Part shown: positions 1-10,140 of the stretch, in pieces
Position numbering within the stretch: position 1 is the first letter of the stretch
Layout of the letters: each line of letters begins with the position of its first letter
Assembly: GCF_947489565.1 (NCBI RefSeq)
Contig: NZ_CANLEA010000021.1
Span: forward strand, 1 to 64,000
Source of the DNA: an uncultured Kordia sp.
Lineage (GTDB): Bacteria > Bacteroidota > Bacteroidia > Flavobacteriales > Flavobacteriaceae
Length of the DNA stretch: 64,000 nucleotides
Direction of reading: 5' to 3'
Program-made: the position numbers and the translations under genes
The notes under the pieces: model-generated
Database searches by the model: none
Told to the model about the DNA's origin: nothing
Seen by the model: only the letters and a program-made list of their open reading frames with translations

Positions 1-240
1 GCATTTTACATTTATAGTTTCTAAGTACTTCTCGATACTAATTTGTTTCACAAATTCACTCGAAGTGACGTTTGGTAGTATAGAAGCAGATTACTTCATC
101 GCAACTCCTCATAATGACGTATTGAAATATAACTTTTACATTTATAATTTAGCATTTTACATTTATAGTTTCTAAGTACTTCTCGATACTAATTTGTTTC
201 ACAAATTCACTCGAAGTGACGTTTGGTACATTTAGAATTT
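1..240. repeat. Tandem intergenic repeat, period 151 bp, same family as 55735-56175
   Basis: 'gcattttacatttatagtttctaagtacttctcgatactaatttgtttcacaaattcactcgaagtgacgtttggta' at 1 and 152. Confidence 0.92.
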
Positions 241-266
241 ATAATTCAACATTTATAATTTCAAAA

Positions 267-602
267 TCATTCCCAGTTTCTTCTGTCGTCAGACATGTAT
301 TCTTGAATTTTTCGTTCTTCCCATTTTTTTCCTAATAAAAAATCGGGACCAAAAACGCCTGCTGCATGAAATGCAACTCCAATTCCCCAGAAAAATGCTG
401 TTGAAAAATGTCCAAATTTCCAAAATGTTTCGCCTTCGTCTAAATTCAACCAAATCATGGCTAATATAAAAACATTGACGATGATATATGAAGCAAAATG
501 TCCATAAAATCCTTTTAGTTTTTCAACCTTCTTGCGCGCACGCATGTATGCTTCTTCTTTGGTGTAATCTTTATTATATGTGTTTGATGATAATCTTTCC
601 AT
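267..602 (-). CDS. 2TM domain-containing protein
   Basis: ORF with two hydrophobic segments and the terminal signature '...GxxWEERKIQEYM', shared with the three neighbouring ORFs. Confidence 0.85.
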   Translation of the reverse strand: MERLSSNTYNKDYTKEEAYMRARKKVEKLKGFYGHFASYIIVNVFILAMIWLNLDEGETFWKFGHFSTAFFWGIGVAFHAAGVFGPDFLLGKKWEERKIQEYMSDDRRNWE

Positions 603-612
603 AACTCTTAAT

Positions 613-960
613 TTATAGATTTTCGGAACGAGTTTCCTCGTCCATATACTGTTTTATTTTTCGTTTTTCCCATTGTGCTCCAAAGATGTTAATGGAAGAA
701 AACACATTCATTCCATGTATCAAAAGTACAAAACCCCAAATGATCCAAAGTGTATATAAATCTCCATCTTTTAGTGAACTTTTTATCGTTGCTCCAGCTT
801 CCATATTATGAAAATGTTCTCGAAAAGAAATAAATAAGTTAACGAATATGTATATGGCTACATGCTTATAAAAACTGCGCAAAGACGCTACTTTTTTCTG
901 AGCTTCAATATATGCTTCACTTTTGTGTATATGCACTTTTTCATTTTCCATTAGTTCCAT
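613..960 (-). CDS. 2TM domain-containing protein
   Basis: Paralogous to neighbours: 'AQKKVASLRSFYKHVAIYIFVNLFIS...WEKRKIKQYM'. Confidence 0.85.
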   Translation of the reverse strand: MELMENEKVHIHKSEAYIEAQKKVASLRSFYKHVAIYIFVNLFISFREHFHNMEAGATIKSSLKDGDLYTLWIIWGFVLLIHGMNVFSSINIFGAQWEKRKIKQYMDEETRSENL

Positions 961-1298
961 CTTTTTTGCTTCTCTTCCTCCATGTATTCCTTAATTTTAC
1001 GCTCTTCCCAACTTCTTCCTAGTTTTCCATCTTTCACGAAAACATTGAATGCATGAAATGCCAATCCAATTCCCCAAGCTAACCACACAACAAAGGTTCC
1101 TACATCAAAAAATGCTTCATTAAAGGTTTCTCCGTTATCTAGGTTTCTTGATATTTTTTTGATGCTAATGAATAAGTTTATACAAAGATATACGAGCAAG
1201 TGGACATAAAAACCTCTAATGTTTTCTACTTTCTTTTGCGCACGCATGTATCTTTCTGTTTTTTCGCGCTTTTGATCGTCTGTATTCATTAGTTCCAA
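951..1298 (-). CDS. 2TM domain-containing protein
   Basis: Paralog: 'AQKKVENIRGFYVHLLVYLCINLFIS...WEERKIKEYMEEE'; overlaps neighbours by about 10 nt at each end. Confidence 0.85.
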   Translation of the reverse strand: MELMNTDDQKREKTERYMRAQKKVENIRGFYVHLLVYLCINLFISIKKISRNLDNGETFNEAFFDVGTFVVWLAWGIGLAFHAFNVFVKDGKLGRSWEERKIKEYMEEEKQKRWN

Positions 1299-2650
1299 TT
1301 TTTACGTTCTTCATGTTCCATAAATTCTCTAATCTTACGCTCTTCCCAATTTCTACCAAAACGTCCACCTTCTAAATACACGCTCATTGCATGAAATGCT
1401 AATCCGATTCCCCAACCAAATATTGGAAACCAAAACCAGTGGAATTGTGGACTGAATCTTAAATTGATGAATATTAAAAATGGAATTACTAAACAGTATG
1501 ATAATAAGTTATAATAAAATTCTTTTAATTTTTCTACGTGCTTTCTAGCTTGGATGTATTTATCATCTAAGTCTTGATCTTCTCTATGTATTGTTCTATT
1601 TTTCATGACTTCTCTTTGTTTTGTTAGCATCGGAATTGCTACTTGAAAATCCGATGTAGTTTTGTTAATGTATACTTGGCGTTCTGTGAGTAAATCGTAT
1701 CGTTGTCGGATATTATTTAAACCTACACCACTACTCTTTTTTACAATTTGTTTTTCTTGAAGATTGTTTTCAATGATTAAATTCCCACGATCTTCATGTA
1801 TTTTTATATGTAACGGTTTTGAAGGCGTTACCATATTGTGTTTTACGGCGTTTTCTAATAGTAATTGTAATGACAATGGCACTACTTTACTTTCTGGATT
1901 ACTTGCCGTTTCTGGAGCTTCAAAAATGATACTATCTTCAAATCGCATTTTTAGCAAACTCATATACGTTTTGGCAAATTTCAATTCTTCATCAACCGTG
2001 ACCAATTCTTTGTTTTTCTGTTCTAATACATACCGATATACTTTGGAAAGTCCGGATGTAAATTTCTGCGCTTGACGCGGATTTTCATCAATTAAAGAAC
2101 TGAGTACATTTAAACTGTTGAACAAAAAATGTGGATCGAGTTGATTTTTTAAGGCATCAAACTGTGCAGAGGCCGTTCCTGCAATGATTTTTTGTTCGGT
2201 AACTCTCTTTTTTTGTAATTCCTTGTAAAAGTATATTGCGTGAAAGAAAACAGCGAAAATAATGGTGATGAGTAAAGCTCTAAAATAAAAACTGGGACTT
2301 TCCTTTTGTAGAAACTCTCCATAAGAAAGTCCTTCAATATATACACGTTGCGTAATTCTAACTAAAAATACGGTAACTATTGTAATAACAACTGAACCAA
2401 CAATTCCTATAAACAATCGATATTGTTTCATCGTTTTTGTCCATTGTACTTTGGTGTTCAAATGATCAAAAAAGTACGAGTTTGCTAAACTGATTGGAAT
2501 GGAATACAAGCAATAGTATCCAAAAACTATGAGCGTTTGTTTATTAAATACGATCGTGCCTCCACCTACATACTTAAATAACAGGTCTACTCCCATTAAT
2601 ACGATTGCAATTATAATTCCTACAAATACAACTCTTGTAAACTCTTTCAT
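1289..2650 (-). CDS. LytS-type sensor histidine kinase with C-terminal 2TM domain
   Basis: 'LDPHFLFNSLNVLSSLI' phospho-acceptor motif, 'LLLENAVKHN' and 'GVGLNNIRQRY' ATPase motifs; C-terminal about 90 aa match the adjacent 2TM proteins. Confidence 0.9.
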   Translation of the reverse strand: MKEFTRVVFVGIIIAIVLMGVDLLFKYVGGGTIVFNKQTLIVFGYYCLYSIPISLANSYFFDHLNTKVQWTKTMKQYRLFIGIVGSVVITIVTVFLVRITQRVYIEGLSYGEFLQKESPSFYFRALLITIIFAVFFHAIYFYKELQKKRVTEQKIIAGTASAQFDALKNQLDPHFLFNSLNVLSSLIDENPRQAQKFTSGLSKVYRYVLEQKNKELVTVDEELKFAKTYMSLLKMRFEDSIIFEAPETASNPESKVVPLSLQLLLENAVKHNMVTPSKPLHIKIHEDRGNLIIENNLQEKQIVKKSSGVGLNNIRQRYDLLTERQVYINKTTSDFQVAIPMLTKQREVMKNRTIHREDQDLDDKYIQARKHVEKLKEFYYNLLSYCLVIPFLIFINLRFSPQFHWFWFPIFGWGIGLAFHAMSVYLEGGRFGRNWEERKIREFMEHEERKNWN

Positions 2651-2707
2651 TATTTGCTTTTTTAGTTGGCTTCTATCAAATATACTAAGGATTTTTAAAC
2701 GATCTCG

Positions 2708-3334
2708 TTACTTTTTACAATCTTCTACTAATTGTGTAGCTCGTTCTTTTCCCCAACTTGGACTATAATCATCTTTCTTTTTTTCTGCTTCAAAGAGTGT
2801 TTTTGCTCTTTCCAATTCTTTGCAATATGGCGCCGTGTCTTTTCCAAAATAGCGTGCACTTCCCATATCCCATTCTGTTTTGCTTAGTACAACTCTTGGA
2901 TTGTTTTTGTCAATTGCATATGCTTTCGCGTAGATTTCACTCACTTTTGGTGCATACTGCATTCCATACGTTGCGCCGTCATAAGCTACCCAAACTGTAT
3001 ATAACATGGCTTGTAAAATCATGATTTCTGGATTATTTGGCGAAATACTTGTTGCATGATCAATTTGTTTTTGTGCCTTTTCTAGTTGTTGTGCTAATTT
3101 ACTTTTGTCTTTAATTGCAAATCCATTAATAACGTTGATTTGCGCTGCATAATACGATGGCAACCATTCGTTTGGAGTTGCTTCAGCAATGCGCTCAAAT
3201 AAATTAGCAGCTTCTACACTTTTTTGTTCTTTCCATAACGAAAAGGCTTTTTCCATTCCTTTTTCATACTTTGTTTGTGCTGTGGCAATGCTTCCGAAGA
3301 AAACTAAACTTAAAATTAATACGACTTTTTTCAT
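2708..3334 (-). CDS. Secreted tetratricopeptide-like protein
   Basis: Signal peptide MKKVVLILSLVFFGSIATAQ; helical TPR-like repeats. Confidence 0.65.
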   Translation of the reverse strand: MKKVVLILSLVFFGSIATAQTKYEKGMEKAFSLWKEQKSVEAANLFERIAEATPNEWLPSYYAAQINVINGFAIKDKSKLAQQLEKAQKQIDHATSISPNNPEIMILQAMLYTVWVAYDGATYGMQYAPKVSEIYAKAYAIDKNNPRVVLSKTEWDMGSARYFGKDTAPYCKELERAKTLFEAEKKKDDYSPSWGKERATQLVEDCKK

Positions 3335-3837
3335 TGTGTTTGCTTTTTGATGATTTTACTTTGTTTGCTTGAATTCCTGTTTTCAAATGATTGAAAAAAG
3401 ATATTCGATGATGATGAATGCGATACTGATCATTTTTTGATTGATTTGATTGTTTTGATTGATGGTTCAAATATCCAATAAACTATAGGTCTGAAAAAAA
3501 AGAAACTACCGAATTGTAATTTTTTAAGGATGAATTGTCATTATGTAGATTTTTAGACTTCTTAGACCGCTTCGCTTTTAGATTTTTTGGTGGTTTATGC
3601 TTGACTTTTGTTACTTGGTTGGTTGATTTGTTTATTCGTTTACGCTACGTTTATTGAAGTCTTTGTCATTGAAAATATACTGTCAATCTAGGATTTCGGT
3701 GTTTAATAAATAAACTTCAAATACCCAAAACCTAAAAGCAAAGCGTCCCAAAACCTATTCAAAATCTCCCTATGTATAGGTATTTCCTAACATTGTGAAT
3801 TGGTTATTTTTAAACTACTTAACCGAAACATTTTTTT

Positions 3838-4299
3838 ATGCAATTTTCAGCAACCTTAGAATACTTTATACTTATTGTTGTATATGCTTTACTTAGTTAT
3901 GATTTTTTAGCTACAATTGGTTTTAAAAAACCGTTAGGGAAAGAAAAGAAAAGTGTACAGAGGTTTCAACAGGTTTTATTAATACTGATTTTACTTTGTA
4001 TGATTTTATATTATAGATCAGCAACAATCACAACAGTTCAATTGTCTATTGTTCCATGGATTTGGGGATTTTTAGCAGGTCATATTTTTATTAAAACTAA
4101 AAAACGTTGGCTGAACGAATTGTTAGGTTTGGGTATTTTATTGGCTATTACAATTGTGTTGTTTTTTAAACAAACAGAAATCATTCAGTCATTTACAACC
4201 ACTGACATAGCGACAATTACCTCTACGATATATCTTTTGTATATAAATCTCGGATTTCTTTTAGGCATATTTCTCTGGCCTTCTACTTCAGACACATAA
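3838..4299 (+). CDS. Hypothetical integral membrane protein
   Basis: Intact ORF, multiple hydrophobic segments. Confidence 0.6.
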   Translation: MQFSATLEYFILIVVYALLSYDFLATIGFKKPLGKEKKSVQRFQQVLLILILLCMILYYRSATITTVQLSIVPWIWGFLAGHIFIKTKKRWLNELLGLGILLAITIVLFFKQTEIIQSFTTTDIATITSTIYLLYINLGFLLGIFLWPSTSDT

Positions 4300-4318
4300 G
4301 AAGCATTTTACATCTGTA

Positions 4319-4693
4319 TTAAGTAGTTGATACAACTTTTTTGAGTTGCTCTTTATATATTATGATACAGATGATACTGAAAAGGAAATTAATTCCCCAT
4401 GGTAGCATACAATACGGAAATTCTATCACAATCATTGGACACGTCAATATGGAAGGAAACAAAAAAGCAGCTATTTTTTCCCATTCTTTGTTATAATCTG
4501 GAATTGTAAAATAAATGGCATAAATAAGCAAACTCCCTACAGCCCAAGCAGCTACCAATATGTATATCATTTGTATTTCACCCGTTCTGTCTCCCACAGT
4601 AATTTTGGCAAGTATCCACGGAAGCACTACATTGAGCAATAACGCTACCAAATAAAAATTTCGAACCAAATGTTGGGCAAGCTTTTTTTGCAT
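4319..4693 (-). CDS. Hypothetical membrane protein
   Basis: Intact ORF with about 4 predicted TM segments. Confidence 0.6.
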   Translation of the reverse strand: MQKKLAQHLVRNFYLVALLLNVVLPWILAKITVGDRTGEIQMIYILVAAWAVGSLLIYAIYFTIPDYNKEWEKIAAFLFPSILTCPMIVIEFPYCMLPWGINFLFSIICIIIYKEQLKKVVSTT

Positions 4694-4779
4694 GATGAGT
4701 TCTATTTTTTACTTAAAGATAGTTTATTTTTAAAAAGTTTTACTTTTAAACTTAACTTGTATAAAAAATATAAAAGCTT

Positions 4780-5238
4780 TTGAAAAACTTGACATTTACC
4801 GGTATTATAAAACTCCCTATTCAGGTAAAAGTAATTACAATATATAATTGCTTTCAAACATTGGTTATTTTATACATACTTATGCAAGTCTTTCCCATCG
4901 GTTGGTGGTTAGGAACGATAGCCGTATTGTTGATGATTACTAATTATCATTTGCTATTAGGTAAAAGAATTGCATGGAAAATCATGTGTGTTTGGTATAT
5001 CCTTCTCACATTTTCAATTCAGCTGGTCTTCGATTCTTTTAGTTTTTCGTTTGACTTCGGATATGGGCTTGACATGTCAATAAGTCTTGGAATTAATTTA
5101 GGAGCTCAAAAACTAAGTATTGATGTATTATCATTAATTATGTTGATTATTCATTTTTCCTCAAGAAAATACTTTAGAAAGAAAACAGTTATTGACGAAA
5201 TTGATGAGATTTCAGGAAAAGATATAAATATAAATTAA
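4780..5238 (+). CDS. Hypothetical membrane protein (TTG start)
   Basis: Intact ORF with TM segments. Confidence 0.55.
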   Translation: MKNLTFTGIIKLPIQVKVITIYNCFQTLVILYILMQVFPIGWWLGTIAVLLMITNYHLLLGKRIAWKIMCVWYILLTFSIQLVFDSFSFSFDFGYGLDMSISLGINLGAQKLSIDVLSLIMLIIHFSSRKYFRKKTVIDEIDEISGKDININ

Positions 5239-5312
5239 TACACATACGTTCTTTCCTTTTAAGCTGTTTACATTATTTTTGTAAATACATTAACATACTA
5301 TAAATCATACTT

Positions 5313-6290
5313 ATGATTAAACATACAATCCGCTTATTTTTTATGATAAGCCTCTTTCCTCTCCTTCTTTTGGGGCAAAAAACAAAAAATACTGATAGCA
5401 AAAAAAATACAAAAGCTGTAATAACGCCAATGGTTCAAAAAGACAAAGAACTTTATCACTATTCCAAAGTAACAACACTTCCTTTTGAAAATAATTGTGC
5501 TCCCGAATTAAATGAAAAAGAACGTATGGCATGCGCAGAAAGTCATGTACGTACAATGATCTTTGAAAACTTAAATATGTTTAATGATTTTAGTGGAAAT
5601 GTATATGTTTATTTTACAGTTACTAAAGAAGGTAAAATCACAGATATTGCCACAGCTAACTATCCTAAGACTTACGATTATTCCGATGATTTTAGGGATG
5701 CCATCATGAAATTAAAAGTAAAACCTGGAATGGTTGATGGAAAGGCTGTACATACCCGTATGTGGACGCCTTTTACTTTTCCTACATCTTCTAAAGAATT
5801 ATTATCAGAATCTTTTGCAAAGATGAAAGACGATAAAGATGCTAGCTATGAAAAATATGAATTATTACTTTTTGATGCTACACAATACATTTTTGCGCTT
5901 CCTGTATTTGAAAAAGGTAGAGAGTGTAATGCCGCTTTTAATATTGTTCGTTTTTGGATGAATAAAGAAACTGAAACCGCAATTCCTCTTGGTGGTAAGT
6001 TTTATGAGAGCTTAACTTCTAATCAAAAATTCTTATATGTTGCTGCAGTACTAAAATATCAATTGGAACAGAAACACTATGAAGGACGCTTAGTTTCTTG
6101 TAATCCAAAAAGAGAAGGTTTAAGTAAAGAGGAACTTCGAAAAGAAATCAAAGAAGTTCAATTAGAAGCAGCAAAAATAATGCTCACGTATATGTCTGAT
6201 GAAAAAAATAATGTTCCAATGAAGTCCAAAACTAAAAAGTTTTATAGAGCAATGAAGAAAGGAAAACTCAAAGAAAAGCTTTTTGATTAA
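5313..6290 (+). CDS. Secreted protein with TonB C-terminal-like region
   Basis: Signal peptide; 'VYVYFTVTKEGKITDIATANYPKTYD...FRDAIMKLKVKPGMVDGKAVHTRMWTPFTF' resembles energy-transducer TonB C-terminal domains. Confidence 0.65.
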   Translation: MIKHTIRLFFMISLFPLLLLGQKTKNTDSKKNTKAVITPMVQKDKELYHYSKVTTLPFENNCAPELNEKERMACAESHVRTMIFENLNMFNDFSGNVYVYFTVTKEGKITDIATANYPKTYDYSDDFRDAIMKLKVKPGMVDGKAVHTRMWTPFTFPTSSKELLSESFAKMKDDKDASYEKYELLLFDATQYIFALPVFEKGRECNAAFNIVRFWMNKETETAIPLGGKFYESLTSNQKFLYVAAVLKYQLEQKHYEGRLVSCNPKREGLSKEELRKEIKEVQLEAAKIMLTYMSDEKNNVPMKSKTKKFYRAMKKGKLKEKLFD

Positions 6291-6310
6291 TCTTTTACAT
6301 TATAAAATAC

Positions 6311-6345
6311 AAACGCCACAACTTTTACATTGTGGCGTTTTTTGT
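6311..6345 (+). terminator. Rho-independent terminator
   Basis: aaacgccacaa-cttttaca-ttgtggcgttttttg hairpin plus T-tract after the 5313-6290 stop. Confidence 0.85.
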
Positions 6346-6366
6346 TACTATGTATAATCTGATAAA

Positions 6367-7704
6367 TTATTGTACATAAATAGCAGTCTGTCCATATTGA
6401 AAATGAATTGGAACATGCCCTGGATCTGCTTTAAACATATATAAATCTTTTACTGGTTTTTCGAATACCATGATGATATCAGAACCACCGAATCTGAACT
6501 TACCAAATTCGCGTCCTTTTACGACTGAATCGCCGACTCCAATCAATTTTTCTGCTGGCACACCTGCTGGCGGATTGTCTTTTGTATACATCATCACACC
6601 TGAAACTTGTGCCATTCCGATAGGAAGAATCGCTACTTTTCCAACATCTTCGCCTCCATCAACAATGACTAATCCACGTGCTTGATTGAATTCGTATCCA
6701 TCTTCAGAACCATCTGGCGCATCCCATTGTCCTTCTACCATATCAACATTTAAAAATACTTTTCCGTTAATATCTTTAATTTCCAATACTTCTCCACTTA
6801 CTGGCGTATGGAAACGGTGATAATCGTAAGGTCCTAAGAAATAGTGTACAAAGGTTCCTCCGTAAAAATCACTTGCATATTCGCTTCCATCCAACAACTC
6901 GTCAATAGTTCCGATGGCATGCGTGTTTTTTAAACGATCTTGTGTAGGCACTCCATCTTTTCCTAATACATTTCCTTGTGCATCAATTATATAATCTTGC
7001 TTAAAGGTACAATCTGCTGGCGCTACTACAGTTGTATTATCGTCTGGCGCTGCAATTGGTCGCAATGGAGAAATTCCTGTGACTGCATCAGCTCCGTTAA
7101 ATTCTCTGTAAAAGAATTCGTTAAACGTAGTCCAACTTTCAGAATTATCTCCATATAAAGGATAATTATACATTGGATTGTGTCTAAACGAATAATAACT
7201 TTCTTTGGTTAATGAATCGGTTGTATCTAAAAAGCTTCCCCAAGCTTTGGCAAAATCTACCAACCAATCTGCAAACTCTGGATAGCTTTGTAATGAAAGT
7301 CCTGATTGTTCTACTTTTTGATCTACCAACCAATAGAATTGACATAATAAATCGTATACTTTTTGGTTGTAACCGTTAGAAGAATCGGTACTTTTCCATG
7401 CATTCGGGTAATTTGGATCATCACTTTCGTCTGGTACCAAACATACATACATGTCTAAATAATCATAATAATCTTGAATAGTTGTTGGCCATGCATTTCC
7501 ATTAAACTCATCATTATACGCATTGTATAAATCTGAATTTAAGCTTTCTTTCGCAGAAATATTTGCGGCTTGTAATGATACTAATAAGGCAGACTCTATT
7601 TCTGGCTTCGCTTTTAATAATGCTTGTAACTCTACCACAACTGGGCTATGCTTCAAATGTATTGGGTTTTTCATTGTAATATGGTTTAGTTTTATATATC
7701 TCAA
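6367..7704 (-). CDS. Phosphatidylserine decarboxylase-family protein with extended N-terminal (PSDC-like) domain
   Basis: 'YFLGPYDYHRFHTPVSGEV' and C-terminal 'GKFRFGGSDIIMVF' (GGS processing-site-like); about 170 aa N-terminal extension as in PsiD-like enzymes. Confidence 0.8.
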   Translation of the reverse strand: MRYIKLNHITMKNPIHLKHSPVVVELQALLKAKPEIESALLVSLQAANISAKESLNSDLYNAYNDEFNGNAWPTTIQDYYDYLDMYVCLVPDESDDPNYPNAWKSTDSSNGYNQKVYDLLCQFYWLVDQKVEQSGLSLQSYPEFADWLVDFAKAWGSFLDTTDSLTKESYYSFRHNPMYNYPLYGDNSESWTTFNEFFYREFNGADAVTGISPLRPIAAPDDNTTVVAPADCTFKQDYIIDAQGNVLGKDGVPTQDRLKNTHAIGTIDELLDGSEYASDFYGGTFVHYFLGPYDYHRFHTPVSGEVLEIKDINGKVFLNVDMVEGQWDAPDGSEDGYEFNQARGLVIVDGGEDVGKVAILPIGMAQVSGVMMYTKDNPPAGVPAEKLIGVGDSVVKGREFGKFRFGGSDIIMVFEKPVKDLYMFKADPGHVPIHFQYGQTAIYVQ

Positions 7705-7826
7705 ATATAGAAGCTAAATACTTCTGATATAAGCGTAATACTATCCTAATTTAAAAAGCACGTAGATTTGCGTACTTTTATAACTACATATTGATTTTAC
7801 TATATTTGATTCTTAAGAACAATACA

Positions 7827-8198
7827 ATGGATTATTTAGATCAAGAAAAGTTTGGAAAAGTATTCTGCTTTTTTGATTGTCATGGCGAATTTTTAGATCC
7901 ACAATCATTTAAAGCATGTATAAAACTTCGAAATACTGTAGATGATTTAATGGCACAAGGCTTAACTAAGTACGAAGCTATTATGGAAGTTTGTAAACAG
8001 GTACATATTTCTTTTGAAATACTTTTAAAACAGAACCATGTTATTACCATTACTACATTTATGAATAACAAAGAATGGAGTCACAATACCTTTCAAGGAA
8101 ATAGATTTGATGCCACAAAGTTTATAGCAAGTGAATTATATAAGATGCTGTATATTAAGTTTGAAAATATAGTTTTCATTGAAGAAGTCTCTGAATAA
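7827..8198 (+). CDS. Hypothetical protein
   Basis: ATG at 7827 is a more plausible start than the upstream in-frame codon; intact ORF. Confidence 0.55.
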   Translation: MDYLDQEKFGKVFCFFDCHGEFLDPQSFKACIKLRNTVDDLMAQGLTKYEAIMEVCKQVHISFEILLKQNHVITITTFMNNKEWSHNTFQGNRFDATKFIASELYKMLYIKFENIVFIEEVSE

Positions 8199-8221
8199 GA
8201 TATTAATCCTCTGTATTTAAA

Positions 8222-8737
8222 ATGATTCACATACGAAAAGCCACTCCAAATGACATCAATGCCATTGCGCAATTAGGAAGCACTACTTTTTTAGACACGT
8301 ACTTACCAAATACGCCTAAAGAAGCCGTGGAATCTTTTGTAGAAAATGCTTTTGCTATAGATACGCTTTGCGCAGAATTTGACGATCCAAACGTTCACTA
8401 TTTTTTGATTTTTTTGGAAGAAACACTCGCAGGATATTCTAAAATTATACACAACGTACCTAATACTACTATTGAAGAAACGCAGCTTACCAAACTTGAT
8501 CGTTTTTATGTATTGAAAGAATTTCACGGACAAAAATTGGGCGCACAACTATTTAATCATACTATAGATTTTTCTAAAGAAAACGAACAACAAGGAATTT
8601 GGTTATATGTATTAATTGAAAACGAACGTGCTTTGCGTTTCTATCAACAAAACAACTTTCAAATTGTGGGCGAATACGATTTTAAAATTTCGGAAACACG
8701 ATACAATCCTAATTATATCATGTATTTGGAATATTAA
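8222..8737 (+). CDS. GNAT family N-acetyltransferase
   Basis: 'LDRFYVLKEFHGQKLGAQLFNHTIDFS...WLYVLIENERALRFYQQNNFQIVGEYDF'. Confidence 0.85.
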   Translation: MIHIRKATPNDINAIAQLGSTTFLDTYLPNTPKEAVESFVENAFAIDTLCAEFDDPNVHYFLIFLEETLAGYSKIIHNVPNTTIEETQLTKLDRFYVLKEFHGQKLGAQLFNHTIDFSKENEQQGIWLYVLIENERALRFYQQNNFQIVGEYDFKISETRYNPNYIMYLEY

Positions 8738-8751
8738 ATCGACGCAGAAGT

Positions 8752-9486
8752 TTGTATATTGGTTCAATCCTAATAGGAAGACATCATCTAATCAGAAATA
8801 TTTTGAAAAAATTCATTAAAAAAATTAATTGGAAATATGCGTTTGGAGAACTATTCTTAATTTTTCTCGGTATTACCATGGCTATTTGGTTTAACAATTG
8901 GAATGAACATCAAAAATCGAAAAGAATAGAAGTAAAATCCATTAAGGAAATCAAAAATGCAATTCATCAAGATTTATTAGATATCGAAGAAAACATTGCA
9001 GGTTTTGGCGCAAGAGTTGCCTTGTACGAACGTATTATTCGTCATATTAAAAATGATCTTCCTTTAGATAAAGATTTACAAGCACAACTTCCATATTTGC
9101 AAGGTATCACAACATTTCTATCGAATATTGGTCCTTATGAAACCTTGAAGTCTAGAGGTTTGGAAACCATAAGTAACGACAGCATTCGGTTAAAAATATC
9201 GCTGTATTATGATTTTGAATATGAAAAAATTCAAACCAATGAAAGACAACATTATGAACATCATATAAATTATATGAAACCTATGATGTTGAAGAGTTTT
9301 GACATGTCAAATAATGAAATAAAGCCGCTAAATTACGACGAATTATTCCATGATTTTGAGTTTAAGCAAACCATTAGTTGGGCACTGCGTATCGATCAAT
9401 ATATGTTGGATTTGTATAAACGATTATCCAAAAAAGCAAGATCGCTTATAAAAGAACTTGACGACGAAATTATTCGCATTGAATAA
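8752..9486 (+). CDS. DUF6090-like membrane-anchored protein (start uncertain; possible TTG at 8803)
   Basis: 'KKFIKKINWKYAFGELFLIFLGITMAIWFNNWNE' N-terminal TM signature followed by a helical domain. Confidence 0.65.
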   Translation: MYIGSILIGRHHLIRNILKKFIKKINWKYAFGELFLIFLGITMAIWFNNWNEHQKSKRIEVKSIKEIKNAIHQDLLDIEENIAGFGARVALYERIIRHIKNDLPLDKDLQAQLPYLQGITTFLSNIGPYETLKSRGLETISNDSIRLKISLYYDFEYEKIQTNERQHYEHHINYMKPMMLKSFDMSNNEIKPLNYDELFHDFEFKQTISWALRIDQYMLDLYKRLSKKARSLIKELDDEIIRIE

Positions 9487-9617
9487 AGAAGTATCACAAC
9501 GCTTTCAACAAAATAATCATTCCTTTACAGTTTTTTGTCTTTTATGTTTGCTGATAAATCGTTAGGCAAAAAAGTTCCGTACATTAGAGAAAAACGCTAA
9601 TACTTTACTTTCATCAC

Positions 9618-10133
9618 ATGAAATCTAACGCTATTCTCTTTTGTCTATTTTTGATCATGGTAAGTTGTCATCAAACAAAAAACGACAATGCTAAAACTCC
9701 CATACAAATTATCAATGCATTTGATGATGCAGAAGTAACATGGTTCAAATCTAAAGGAACTGGAACAATTACGGGCGTTGCGAAATTTAAATCTAAAAGC
9801 GGTGAAGTACGGTATGGAAAAGAGTTTCGAATTGAGTTGATGCCAAGTTGCACATATACGGAAGAACGATTGCAACATATTTACAAAAACAAACAATCTG
9901 GAGCTGTATTTCTTGAAGATGGAATTCCAACATTTACACCTGATCCCGAAGGATATCACGACACTATAAAAATGATGTGTGATGAAGATGGTGCGTTTGC
10001 ATATAAAGATTTGCCTGCAGGCGATTATTACATAATTGCTTTTATGCTGTGGGATGAAACTGGCGGCGGACTCATGCAACGTGTGACACTTACCGAAGGC
10101 GCAACCAAACATATTGAAATGACTAATTTTTAA
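9618..10133 (+). CDS. Hypothetical lipoprotein
   Basis: Lipobox LIMVSC; intact ORF. Confidence 0.65.
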   Translation: MKSNAILFCLFLIMVSCHQTKNDNAKTPIQIINAFDDAEVTWFKSKGTGTITGVAKFKSKSGEVRYGKEFRIELMPSCTYTEERLQHIYKNKQSGAVFLEDGIPTFTPDPEGYHDTIKMMCDEDGAFAYKDLPAGDYYIIAFMLWDETGGGLMQRVTLTEGATKHIEMTNF

Positions 10134-10140
10134 CAGAAAC

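Noticed and set aside
1764-2768. Plus/minus ORFs inside the LytS-kinase gene (1764-2075, 2149-2346, 2529-2768)
   Set aside because: Overlap a well-supported kinase coding region; no recognisable domains.
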